The position numbers were made by a program, and so were the translations under genes. A stretch of 64,000 bases of DNA from Hydrogenophaga crassostreae (lineage in GTDB: Bacteria > Pseudomonadota > Gammaproteobacteria > Burkholderiales > Burkholderiaceae_C): the NCBI RefSeq assembly GCF_001761385.1, contig NZ_CP017476.1:3461501-3525500 (forward strand), read 5' to 3'. Shown here piece after piece: positions 25,075-32,826 of this stretch. The number at the start of each line of letters is the position of its first letter. Position 1 is the first letter of the stretch. The notes beneath the pieces are model-generated. The model searched no databases. It saw only the letters and a program-made list of their open reading frames with translations, and was not told the DNA's origin.

Positions 25075-26874
25075 TCAGTCCACCAACGCCCCCAGCGCAT
25101 CCACGCCCACCGGCGACGCGGCCAGCCAGGGCAGCACAAACGTGCGCTGCGCCAGCCCGTTGGCGATGCGCTCGGTTTGCTGGATTTCGCCGGCCAGCCG
25201 CGCCTGCAGCAACGGGTCGCTGGTGCCGGTGGCGGCGATGCTCTTGTTGATGACCCAGGCCCAGGGTTCGATTTGGGCGCGGCGCAGATCGTCTTGCAGG
25301 GCGGCTGCCTGGCTGACCGGGGTGACTTCGGGCAGGGTGACGATGACCACGCGGGTCAGCGAAGCGTCTTGCAGGCGCATGAGCGGCGTAATGATGTGCA
25401 GCGCGCCGGGCTTGGCTTCGTTGCCTTCGTATTGCTGAACCATCTGGCGGTGGTAGGCGCCCGTGGCGTCCATGAGCAGCAGGCTGTGGCCGGTGGGCGC
25501 GGTGTCGAGCACGACGAAGTTGGTGCGCGCTTCGTTGACGACGCGGCTGAAGGCGTGGAACACGGCGACCTCTTCGGTGCAGGGCGATTGAAGGTCTTCG
25601 AGCAGCAGGGCCTTGCCTTCGTCGTCGAGCGCCTTGCCGCGGGTGCCCATGATCTTGGCGATGTAGGCCTCGGTTTCGGCCTTGGGGTCGATGCGCCCGA
25701 CCTTGAGACCTTCGAGGCTGCCGTTCAGCGCATCGGCCACGTGGGCAGCCGGGTCGGTGGTGGTGAGGTGCACACTGTGGCCGCGCTGCACCAGGCCCAC
25801 GGCGAGCGCGGCGGCGATGGTGGTTTTGCCCACACCGCCTTTGCCCATGACCATGATCAGGCCGTGGCCCACGGCGGCGAGTTCGTCGGCCATGCGGCTC
25901 AGGGGTTCTGCGGGCAACTCCGAACTATTCGCCACTCGCCCCTCAACGGATGACGGGTGAACACCTGCGGGCGCAGAGGCGCCCAGCAACGCGCGCAGCG
26001 CCGGCAGGCCCACCGTGTCAAAAGCGCGCAGCGGCACCTCGTCTCGCGGCAAGCTGGCCAGGCTGTCGGGCATGCTGGCCATAGCTTCGCGACCGAGTGC
26101 TTCGATGGCGTTGGCGATGGGGTCGGCCGCATGGCTGGCGTGGAACACGCCGTTGATGGCCAGACGCTGATTGGCCAAGCCCAGGCTGCGCAACTCTTCG
26201 GCGGTGCGTCCGGCTTCCTGCATGGGGCGCGGGTCGGGCCGGGTGACGAGGATCACGGTGGTGAGCGCGGGGTTGCTCAGGGCCTGCAGGGCGGCGTTGA
26301 AGCGGGCCTCCTGCATCTTCAAGCCCGAGTGCGGGCCGAGGCAGGAGGCGCCACGGTCGTTGCCGGCGAGAAAGCCGGTCCAGGCCTTGGGCAGGCTCAG
26401 GAGGCGCAGGGTGTGGCCCGTGGGCGCGGTGTCGAACACGATGTGCTCAAAATCGCCGTCGATGCCCTCGCCCGCCAGCAGCGCGGCGAATTCGTCGAAG
26501 GCGGCGATCTCGGTGGTGCACGCGCCCGAGAGCTGCTCACGCACGGTCTCGCGCTCCTCAAGGCTGGCGTTGGTTTCAAGCTGCGCGAGCACCCGCTGCC
26601 GATAAGCCTCGGCGGCCGTATCAGGATCGATGTTGAGCATGTGCAAGCCGGCCACGCCGGGCACGGCCACCGGCCGGTTCGACAGCGCCACGCCCAGCAT
26701 CTCGTCGAGGTTCGAGGCCGCGTCGGTGCTCACCAGCAAGACGCGTTTTCCCGCATCGGCCAGCGCAATGGCGGTAGCGGTCGACAGCGAGGTCTTGCCC
26801 ACGCCGCCTTTGCCGGTGAAAAAGAGAAAGCGGGTGGGAGCGGCAACAAAGCCGGGCAATACGAGGGTATTCAT
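25075..26874 (-). CDS. arsA: Arsenite-transporting ATPase ArsA
   Basis: This is a 599-residue pump ATPase with two tandem halves, each with a deviant Walker A: FTGKGGVGKTS (about 20-28) and GKGGVGKTT (about 345). The three cysteines that bind As(III)/Sb(III) in plasmid R773 ArsA are in the same contexts: LSGACTTEIAAFDEF, GASCLGPHSG and SPCTEEVAVFHAF. The signal-transduction DTAPTGHTLRLL and DTAPTGHSLLL blocks are also kept. ArsA normally works on the ArsB antiporter with the chaperone ArsD, but neither gene nor arsR or arsC is near. It lies 45 bases after a CpxA-like kinase gene on the same strand. ATG at 26874 starts right before LVLPGF and the first P-loop. Confidence 0.9.
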   Translation of the reverse strand: MNTLVLPGFVAAPTRFLFFTGKGGVGKTSLSTATAIALADAGKRVLLVSTDAASNLDEMLGVALSNRPVAVPGVAGLHMLNIDPDTAAEAYRQRVLAQLETNASLEERETVREQLSGACTTEIAAFDEFAALLAGEGIDGDFEHIVFDTAPTGHTLRLLSLPKAWTGFLAGNDRGASCLGPHSGLKMQEARFNAALQALSNPALTTVILVTRPDPRPMQEAGRTAEELRSLGLANQRLAINGVFHASHAADPIANAIEALGREAMASMPDSLASLPRDEVPLRAFDTVGLPALRALLGASAPAGVHPSSVEGRVANSSELPAEPLSRMADELAAVGHGLIMVMGKGGVGKTTIAAALAVGLVQRGHSVHLTTTDPAAHVADALNGSLEGLKVGRIDPKAETEAYIAKIMGTRGKALDDEGKALLLEDLQSPCTEEVAVFHAFSRVVNEARTNFVVLDTAPTGHSLLLMDATGAYHRQMVQQYEGNEAKPGALHIITPLMRLQDASLTRVVIVTLPEVTPVSQAAALQDDLRRAQIEPWAWVINKSIAATGTSDPLLQARLAGEIQQTERIANGLAQRTFVLPWLAASPVGVDALGALVD

Positions 26875-26919
26875 GCTCCGCAGCATGGCAGATGGCAAGG
26901 CCACTGGCCATGATCCGCG

Positions 26920-28329
26920 TCAATGCGCGGGCAGATTCACCACCACCGACAGGCCTGGCTTTGCATTGCGAATCGAACAGGTTCCACCATGCGCATGGGC
27001 GACCAGCTTGCACAGGTAAAGCCCCAGGCCCACGCCACCGGCACTGCGCGTTCGAGCCGTATCCGGGCGAAAAAAGGGTTCAGCCATTCTGGAGAGCTGG
27101 TCTTCGGGCACCCCGGGTCCAGAATCGCGCACTTCAATTTCAACCCCACCGTGTTCCAGCGAACGCAGGTGCACCTCGGGCGGCTGCGCTGCATCGGCGC
27201 TGTGGCGCAAGGCGTTGTCGAGCAGGTTGCGCACCAGCAGGCGCACACGGGTGGCATCGATATGGGCTGATGGCAAATCATCAGGGGCCACCACAACGAT
27301 GCCAGCCGCCGCAGGGTGCCGAACCTGCAGATCCTGCTTTACACCGAACACCAGCGCCGCCAGATCAACCGTTTCGCGGTTCAACGCCGCGTGCTGGGTG
27401 GCCAGGCGCTCGCTTTCCAGCAGGTCGCTGATCAGGCTCGCCATTTCCTGCAAGTCGCGCATCAAGGCGTCCCGCTGCGGGTTCACTTCAGGCGTTTCAG
27501 GCAGCAGTTCGGTGTTGAGCCGCGCCCTTGTCAGAGGGCTGCGCAGCTCGTGACTGATGGCGAGCAGCAAGCCGCGCTTGGCATCGAGCATTTGGCGAAT
27601 GTCTTGCCCCATGGTGTTCATCACACCGGCCAGTTGGCCAAGTTCATCGGCCCGCACCTTGCAGTTCAACTCGATGGGTTCGCTGAAGTTGCCAGCGCCA
27701 AACCGCTTCGCGCCGGCGCCAATGGCATCCAGCGGCCGCAACAGGCGGCGCACATACAGCCAGGCCAGCATGGTCAAAAGCAGCAAGGCGCCAATGGCCA
27801 CACCAAAGCTGCGCGACTTGCGTTGAAAACTCGCCTCATCGATGCCAAAAACGATGGTGTGGCCATCGGCAGTGGTGCGCTTCAGGATGTTTTGCCAGTC
27901 CTGGCCGCCGCCCCAGTCACCCGACTCGGGGTCTGCCTGCCGACCACCCCATCGATCACGCATCCAATAAGGAATCGACTGCCCGGGATGGGATTCCCAT
28001 TGCACCAGGGGTCCCTGGATATAGACCGTGAGAGGCAGCTTGCGCGTCAACGCTTGCGCCAAGGCAACCTGGGGCGTTGAACCGCCACCGGTCACATCGT
28101 TTTCCAGATGGTCCACATAGTCCATCAACAAAGGCCTAGCGGCCTCTTTCCAGCCCAGGGTGAACGCCCTTTGCGCGCCGACGACGAAAACGCCCGTCAT
28201 GGCGACGGCCAGCAGCAAAAAAACCAGCACCAGGCGCAGCTTGATGGAATGCGCCACCGCATGCACACAGCGTTTGGCCCAAGGTTCCTTCTTCGCTGGC
28301 GAGACAACCTTGTTCATCTTCGCCTTCAT
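26920..28329 (-). CDS. CpxA-like sensor histidine kinase
   Basis: This is a 469-residue membrane sensor kinase. It has TM1 near residues 30-52, a periplasmic domain of about 130 residues containing a conspicuous GDWGGGQDW segment, TM2 (GVAIGALLLLTMLAWLYV), HAMP, the H-box SHELRSPLTRARLN, N-box NLLDNALRHSA, G1 DSGPGVP and a glycine-rich GGVGLGLYLC. The ATG at 28329 overlaps the regulator stop (ATGA). A Spy/CpxP-like gene upstream in the same operon suggests an envelope or metal stress stimulus. The arsA gene follows 45 bases downstream. Confidence 0.9.
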   Translation of the reverse strand: MKAKMNKVVSPAKKEPWAKRCVHAVAHSIKLRLVLVFLLLAVAMTGVFVVGAQRAFTLGWKEAARPLLMDYVDHLENDVTGGGSTPQVALAQALTRKLPLTVYIQGPLVQWESHPGQSIPYWMRDRWGGRQADPESGDWGGGQDWQNILKRTTADGHTIVFGIDEASFQRKSRSFGVAIGALLLLTMLAWLYVRRLLRPLDAIGAGAKRFGAGNFSEPIELNCKVRADELGQLAGVMNTMGQDIRQMLDAKRGLLLAISHELRSPLTRARLNTELLPETPEVNPQRDALMRDLQEMASLISDLLESERLATQHAALNRETVDLAALVFGVKQDLQVRHPAAAGIVVVAPDDLPSAHIDATRVRLLVRNLLDNALRHSADAAQPPEVHLRSLEHGGVEIEVRDSGPGVPEDQLSRMAEPFFRPDTARTRSAGGVGLGLYLCKLVAHAHGGTCSIRNAKPGLSVVVNLPAH

Positions 28330-29039
28330 GGCGCGGCGCGGCGCAAGGCCAACGAATAGCCCGCGTTGCGCAGCGTCTTGATGCAATCCAGCGGTTCCAG
28401 CTTCTTGCGCAACCGGCTGACCACAATATCGACCGCCCGCGTATAAAGATCGGCCTCATGGCCACGCAGCTGGTTCAAAATGTCGTCTCGGCTGTGCACC
28501 TTGCCAGGCTCGCGCGCGAGCATGAGCAAGAGTTCAAATTCGGTACCCGTGAGATCCACGACCTCGCCTTCGCGCTGCACTTCCCGACGATCGGCATCGA
28601 TGGTCAGCCCTTCAAAACGCAGGGGTGGCGATGACGAATCGCCCGCCTGGCCAGAGCTGATGGCCAGCGCATGGGCCTTGGACTGGCGGCGCAACACCGT
28701 TTGCAACCGGGCCACCAGCTCACGCGGTTCAAAGGGCTTGGGCAGGTAATCATCGGCGCCGAGCTCCAGGCCCACCACGCGGTCCATGACTTCCCCCCGC
28801 GCGGTGAGCATGACGATCGGCATATCGCTGGTGCGCCGAATGGTGCGGCACAACTCGAAACCATCCATTTCAGGGAGCATCACATCCAGAATCGCCGCAT
28901 CAAAGCCGCCGCGGGCGAGCAACGCCAGACCTTCACTGGGCTTGAGCGCGTGGGTGAGCGACAACTCAAAGCGCTGAAAGTAGGTTGTCAGCGGTGGGCC
29001 GAGCTGTTCGTCGTCGTCGATGAGCAAAATGCGGTTCAT
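28326..29039 (-). CDS. CpxR-like OmpR-family response regulator
   Basis: This is a 237-residue response regulator. The receiver has LLIDDDEQLG, the phospho-acceptor in AILDVMLPEMDGFELC (Asp near 51), the switch Thr in VMLTARGEV and Lys in DDYLPKPFE. The DNA-binding winged helix has LTGTEFELLLMLAREPGKVHSRDDI and ends RNAGYSLALR. Its start follows the small upstream gene by nine bases and its stop overlaps the kinase start. This is the core of an operon that begins with a Spy/CpxP-like gene at 29842. Confidence 0.92.
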   Translation of the reverse strand: MNRILLIDDDEQLGPPLTTYFQRFELSLTHALKPSEGLALLARGGFDAAILDVMLPEMDGFELCRTIRRTSDMPIVMLTARGEVMDRVVGLELGADDYLPKPFEPRELVARLQTVLRRQSKAHALAISSGQAGDSSSPPLRFEGLTIDADRREVQREGEVVDLTGTEFELLLMLAREPGKVHSRDDILNQLRGHEADLYTRAVDIVVSRLRKKLEPLDCIKTLRNAGYSLALRRAAP

Positions 29040-29048
29040 GCGGAATTG

Positions 29049-29357
29049 TCACACTGTGGTGACTTGCAGTGACTGGTGCTTCAAGATAAAGCGGCGCAGA
29101 CGGTGCTGCACGGGGGCGCTCAGGCCATCAAACCGATCGGCCAGGGCCAGCATGGCGGGCAACACCGGCAAGGCCTGAACCGGGTCACGGCGCGAGAACC
29201 CGGCCCACAGGCCCAGCGCATGCTCGCGGTCGAATCGCGGCCCCCACACCATGGCGAGCAGTTCGGCATGCGGATCATTCAGGCCTTGAAACAGGCCCAG
29301 GGCCAGTGCCCGGCACTCTTGCGCGAGCTGATGGACCTGAGCCAGGGTGGACGACAT
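29049..29357 (-). CDS. Small protein of unknown function in the Cpx-like operon
   Basis: This open frame of about 102 residues is tightly placed between the Spy-like gene (14 bases) and the response regulator gene (nine bases). It is predicted helical and soluble, with no signal peptide or membrane segment. The sequence has a run of Leu/Ala/His/Arg (AQECRALALGLFQGLNDPHAELLAMVWG) and a Pro-rich middle (DPVQALPVLPAMLAL). I recognise no family. Operon position and codon usage like its neighbours support a real gene. The start at 29357 is chosen over one further upstream because it avoids overlap with the Spy-like stop. Confidence 0.6.
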   Translation of the reverse strand: MSSTLAQVHQLAQECRALALGLFQGLNDPHAELLAMVWGPRFDREHALGLWAGFSRRDPVQALPVLPAMLALADRFDGLSAPVQHRLRRFILKHQSLQVTTV

Positions 29358-29371
29358 GTTGCGCCCGAACC

Positions 29372-29842
29372 TTAACCGCGACCCCACCAACCGTGTCCAC
29401 GCCTCTCCAGCTTTTCGCGCACCTGCTTTTGCTGCTCTGCGTTCAGGCTGTCGTAAAAATCGGCCAAGGCGTTGAGGGTTTGCGGCGCATTGCCTTGGAT
29501 GGCCTGGGTTTTCTGGTCGAGCAAGGCCTGAGCGCCTGAGCGATCAAACTTGTCTCCAGCAATCAAGGCCTTGAAGTCGCCACGCGGATCAGTGCTTTCA
29601 CCTCGAAAGGCGGTGCGCGAGGCAATGATCTGATCGGCCAGCAACCCCAGCTTGGTCTTCTGCGCTTCATCGAGTTCCAGTTTGCCGCTGATTTTGTCCA
29701 CCACCTTGCCCCGTACCTCGCTGACGCGCTCGGCGCTCCAGCCTTCGCCGTGGTGGCCCCGGCCGCCACAGGCGGTCAGGCCGCCCAGCAAGACGGTGGC
29801 GCTGGCAAAGCCGATCAGTGATTTTTTGACCCAGGATTTCAT
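29372..29842 (-). CDS. Spy/CpxP family periplasmic protein
   Basis: This is a 156-residue probable periplasmic lipoprotein of the LTXXQ/Spy-CpxP family, which buffers misfolded envelope proteins and can restrain a Cpx-type kinase. The signal peptide carries a lipobox-like LTACGG. Two helical repeats follow with LELDEAQKTKL and the family-typical FYDSLNAEQQKQVREKL near the C-terminus. Gly/His/Trp-rich ends (GRGHHGEGW and RGHGWWGRG) might bind metal. ATG at 29842 has AAAGGGG upstream. It is the first gene of the operon with cpxR- and cpxA-like genes, as CpxP is linked to CpxRA elsewhere. Confidence 0.8.
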   Translation of the reverse strand: MKSWVKKSLIGFASATVLLGGLTACGGRGHHGEGWSAERVSEVRGKVVDKISGKLELDEAQKTKLGLLADQIIASRTAFRGESTDPRGDFKALIAGDKFDRSGAQALLDQKTQAIQGNAPQTLNALADFYDSLNAEQQKQVREKLERRGHGWWGRG

Positions 29843-29988
29843 GACGGTGCCCCTTTCAGGAAGCTGTTGAACATGACCGCCATGGTGCGCCGGACAGCCC
29901 GGTACCGGGTGTCGGCGCGGTGTCGATTCTTTTCGTTTTGTTTCAGCCAGGCCAGCAACCGCAGCGCTCCGCCGGTACGCAACCGAAC

Positions 29989-30342
29989 TCAGGGGCTCAC
30001 TGCGAGGCTGGCTTCATAGGCCTGATAGCCATCTTCCACCGTGGAGATGATGTTCAACACCTCGAAGTACGGCGCACTGAACAACGGCGAATCGCGCAGC
30101 TGCTCCATGAAAAAGCAGTGGTGCCTGGGATCCAGGGTCTCCACCATCATCACATCGCTGCAGGGCGCGGAGAACGCCTCGGCGTCGAAGTAGCGCATCG
30201 TCAGCAGCCCGTGGCTGCGGGCCAGCGCCGCACCCAGGTGTTGATCCGCCAGGGCTTTTCGGGCCTCCCGGCTGAGCTGAAGCCAGGCGGGCAAAGCGCG
30301 CAGCAAGACGAAGTAGGTGTGGTTCAAAGCCTTGTCTTTCAT
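29989..30342 (-). CDS. Darcynin-family protein
   Basis: This small 117-residue protein matches the darcynin family as I recall it: an opening of the form YFVLLRALPAWLQLSREAR, a central LLTMRYFDAEAFSAPCSDVMMVET and a C-terminal YFEVLNIISTVEDGYQAYE. Members look like ferredoxin-fold or chlorite-dismutase-like small proteins of unknown function and are often found near oxidoreductases. It has no signal peptide. It is followed after 146 bases by the Spy-like gene and preceded by an SDR gene 39 bases upstream on the same strand, with which it may be co-transcribed. Confidence 0.7.
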   Translation of the reverse strand: MKDKALNHTYFVLLRALPAWLQLSREARKALADQHLGAALARSHGLLTMRYFDAEAFSAPCSDVMMVETLDPRHHCFFMEQLRDSPLFSAPYFEVLNIISTVEDGYQAYEASLAVSP

Positions 30343-30381
30343 GGATGGGTTCCCCGGAGTGACGACGTTGGTAGGGCCGGC

Positions 30382-31152
30382 TCAGCCGCCACGCAAGATG
30401 CGGGCAAGCAGGCTGGGCGCCAGGCGTTGCAGCCAGGGAATGCCCTTGGCCTTGCCGACCCAGATATTGTCCCGCCCGGTGCGCAAGCCTTCGATCACCT
30501 GCGCGGCCGCTTCGCTCGCCGGCAGCTTGTTGCGGCCCCTGCCCTGGGTCATCGGGGTGTCCACCAGAGGCATGATGGCCTCGACCACCTGCAGCTTGTT
30601 GCGCCCCTGCATCTGCAAGCGCAGCGCCTCGGTGAACAGGTGCAGGCCAGCCTTGGTGGCGCTGTACACCGCCGCGCTGGGCTTGGGCGCAAACGCCAGG
30701 CCCGAGGTCACGTTGACCACCCAGGCAGCACGCTGCGACCTCAGATGGGGCAGCAAGGCGCGGGTCAGCACCATCGGGGCGGTGAGGTTGAGATCGATCT
30801 CGCTGCGGATGCGCTCAGCGGTGCACTCTGCCTGATCGAACAGCACGTTGTGTTGCATGCCCGCGTTGTTGATCAGGCAGGCCAGGTCGGGATAGCGGGA
30901 GACAAGGTCGGCGGCGAGCGCCTCCAGCGATGCCAGGTCGGACAGGTCTCCAGGGATGAACTCGATGTGCGGGTGCACCGCCCGCAATGGCGCCAGCGCC
31001 TCTGCATTTCGGCCCAGTGCGAGCACCGGCGCGCCCGCTTCGGCCAGTTGGCGGGTGAGGGCCAGACCGATGCCCGAGGTGGCGCCGGTGACCAGCGTTC
31101 TGGGCCAGGGAAAAAGCGACGCTGCGCTGTGCTTCAATGAGGAACTGTTCAT
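30382..31152 (-). CDS. Short-chain dehydrogenase (DltE-like)
   Basis: This is a 256-residue SDR with the cofactor motif TGATSGIG, NNAG in CLINNAGMQ, and the YSATK Tyr/Lys pair. The C-terminal third (IMPLVDTPMTQGRGRNKL) is typical of DltE-like oxidoreductases of unknown substrate. It is divergent from a Crp/Fnr-family regulator with only 27 bases between start codons, so that regulator may control it. It is probably co-transcribed with the darcynin-family gene downstream. Confidence 0.85.
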   Translation of the reverse strand: MNSSSLKHSAASLFPWPRTLVTGATSGIGLALTRQLAEAGAPVLALGRNAEALAPLRAVHPHIEFIPGDLSDLASLEALAADLVSRYPDLACLINNAGMQHNVLFDQAECTAERIRSEIDLNLTAPMVLTRALLPHLRSQRAAWVVNVTSGLAFAPKPSAAVYSATKAGLHLFTEALRLQMQGRNKLQVVEAIMPLVDTPMTQGRGRNKLPASEAAAQVIEGLRTGRDNIWVGKAKGIPWLQRLAPSLLARILRGG

Positions 31153-31179
31153 GAGGCTGAACTGTAGGAAGGCTTTCGC

Positions 31180-31809
31180 ATGCCGTCATTAACCGAAGTT
31201 AATCGCCCGCCAGCCGCGTCGGGCGCCTGGCAACGCCTGCTCGAATCCGCGGCGGGTGGCCCGCTCCCCGATTGGGACCAACTGGCGCCACACATTGCGC
31301 TCAAGGCGCTGCCCGCTGGCGCGACCGTCTTCGACCAGGGCACCAAGCACCCTTACATCTACGCGGTTCGCGAAGGCCTGATCAAGCTCAGCTACATCGA
31401 CGACAACGGCGGGGAATGGGTCAAGTCGTTCGCCAGCGAGGGCCGGTTTTTCGCCAGCATCGCAGCCTTGCAGGCCGACGGCCGCACCAGCTTCATGAGC
31501 ACGGCGATCGAAGCTTCGCAACTCGAACGCCTGCCCTACCGGATCTTGAACGAACTGGCCAGCCGGCACCTTGCCTGGGCCCGCGCGGTGCAGCAGATGA
31601 CCATGCTGTTTGCGTCCCGCAAAGAAGCGCGCGAGCGCGACCTGCTCACATTGACCCCGGAGGGCCGCTACCGGGCCTTTCTCGCCGACAACCCGGCCAT
31701 GGAAAAGCGCATTGCCCAGAAAGACCTGGCGCGTTACCTCGGTCTGACCCCGGTGGGCTTGAACCGGATCGTGACGCGGGTCCGGCGTACCTCAGCCCAG
31801 CAGGTTTAG
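31180..31809 (+). CDS. Crp/Fnr-family transcriptional regulator
   Basis: This 209-residue protein has an N-terminal cyclic-nucleotide-binding fold (about 35-125, with LPAGATVFDQGTKHPYIYAVREGLIKL) and a C-terminal helix-turn-helix (QKDLARYLGLTPVGLNRIVTRVRR). It has no cluster of cysteines for an FNR-type iron-sulfur centre, and the nucleotide-binding Arg/Ser pair of CRP is not evident, so the effector is unknown. ATG at 31180 is preceded by AGGAAGG. It is divergent from the SDR/darcynin unit and convergent with the aldo/keto reductase gene. Confidence 0.87.
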   Translation: MPSLTEVNRPPAASGAWQRLLESAAGGPLPDWDQLAPHIALKALPAGATVFDQGTKHPYIYAVREGLIKLSYIDDNGGEWVKSFASEGRFFASIAALQADGRTSFMSTAIEASQLERLPYRILNELASRHLAWARAVQQMTMLFASRKEARERDLLTLTPEGRYRAFLADNPAMEKRIAQKDLARYLGLTPVGLNRIVTRVRRTSAQQV

Positions 31810-31816
31810 GCGCAGA

Positions 31817-32824
31817 TCAGACCGCAAAGGCCTCGGTATCCACCTCGCTGTTGCCCTGGGCGTTGTAGCGGCTGCCCACGACGGTATGCTGGTTGATCAG
31901 CGCGTCCAGCCGCGCCATCACATCGGCACTCAGCGCCACATCGGCCGCGCCCAGATCGTCGAGCAGGTGCGCCGCGGTGCGGGTGCCGGGAATGGGCAGG
32001 ATGTGGTCGCCGCGGTGCAGCAACCAGGCGATGGCGAGTTGCGACGGCGTGCAACCCACTTCATGCGCGATGGCGAAATAGCCGGGCAGCAGCTTGGCGT
32101 TGGCGGCGTAATTCTCGGGGCTGAAGCGCGGCATGCTGCGGCGAATGTCTTTGGCGTCGAAGCGGCTGACATCCATCTCACCGCAAAGGAAACCGCGGGC
32201 CACCGGGCTGAATGCCACGAAAGCCGTGCCCAGCGCTTTGCAAGCGTCGAGCACCGCAATCTCCGGGTTGCGCGTCCACAGCGAATACTCGGTTTGCACG
32301 GCGGCAATCGGGTGCACCGCATGGGCCTTGCGCAGCGTGGTGGCCGACACTTCCGACAAGCCCACCGCCTGAATTTTGCCCGCGCGCACCAGGTCGCTCA
32401 GCGCGCCCACACTGTCTTCGATCGGCACCTGCTTGTCCCAGCGGTGCAGGTAATACAGGTCGATCACGTCGGTCTTCAAGCGCTTCAACGCGGCTTCGCA
32501 AGTGGCCTTGATGGTCTCGGGCCGTCCGTCGATCACGCGCACCAGCTTGCCGTCACCGGTCACATCCACGCCCTGCATGCCACACTTGCTCGCCAACGTG
32601 AATCGGGAGCGGTCAGCGCTGAGGTATTTGCCGACCAGGGTTTCGCTGACGCCAAAGCCGTAGAGCGCGGCGGTGTCGAAATGGGTCACGCCTGCGTCGA
32701 GCGCGGCGCGCAGCAAACGCTCGGCTTCGGCCTCGGAGACGGGCGCGCCGTAGGCGTGGCAAATGTTCATGCAGCCCAGGCCGATGGCCGAGACTGGGAA
32801 GGTTCCGAGTTGTCTGTTTTGCAT
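31817..32824 (-). CDS. Aldo/keto reductase
   Basis: This is a 335-residue NADPH-dependent aldo/keto reductase with a TIM-barrel plan. The catalytic tetrad is visible as Asp and Tyr in HFDTAALYG, Lys in TLASKCGM and His in LYYLHRWDK. The cofactor-binding end has PIPGTRTAAHLLDDL. ATG at 32824 lies three bases after the RND pump stop codon, so it is part of that efflux operon, in the place where an outer-membrane channel gene might be expected. The natural substrate is unknown. Confidence 0.88.
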   Translation of the reverse strand: MQNRQLGTFPVSAIGLGCMNICHAYGAPVSEAEAERLLRAALDAGVTHFDTAALYGFGVSETLVGKYLSADRSRFTLASKCGMQGVDVTGDGKLVRVIDGRPETIKATCEAALKRLKTDVIDLYYLHRWDKQVPIEDSVGALSDLVRAGKIQAVGLSEVSATTLRKAHAVHPIAAVQTEYSLWTRNPEIAVLDACKALGTAFVAFSPVARGFLCGEMDVSRFDAKDIRRSMPRFSPENYAANAKLLPGYFAIAHEVGCTPSQLAIAWLLHRGDHILPIPGTRTAAHLLDDLGAADVALSADVMARLDALINQHTVVGSRYNAQGNSEVDTEAFAV

Positions 32825-32826
32825 GT

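Noticed and set aside
30343..30381. Possible fusion or frameshift between the SDR and darcynin genes
   Set aside because: Both frames have their own start and stop codons and family-typical ends, so they are separate genes.
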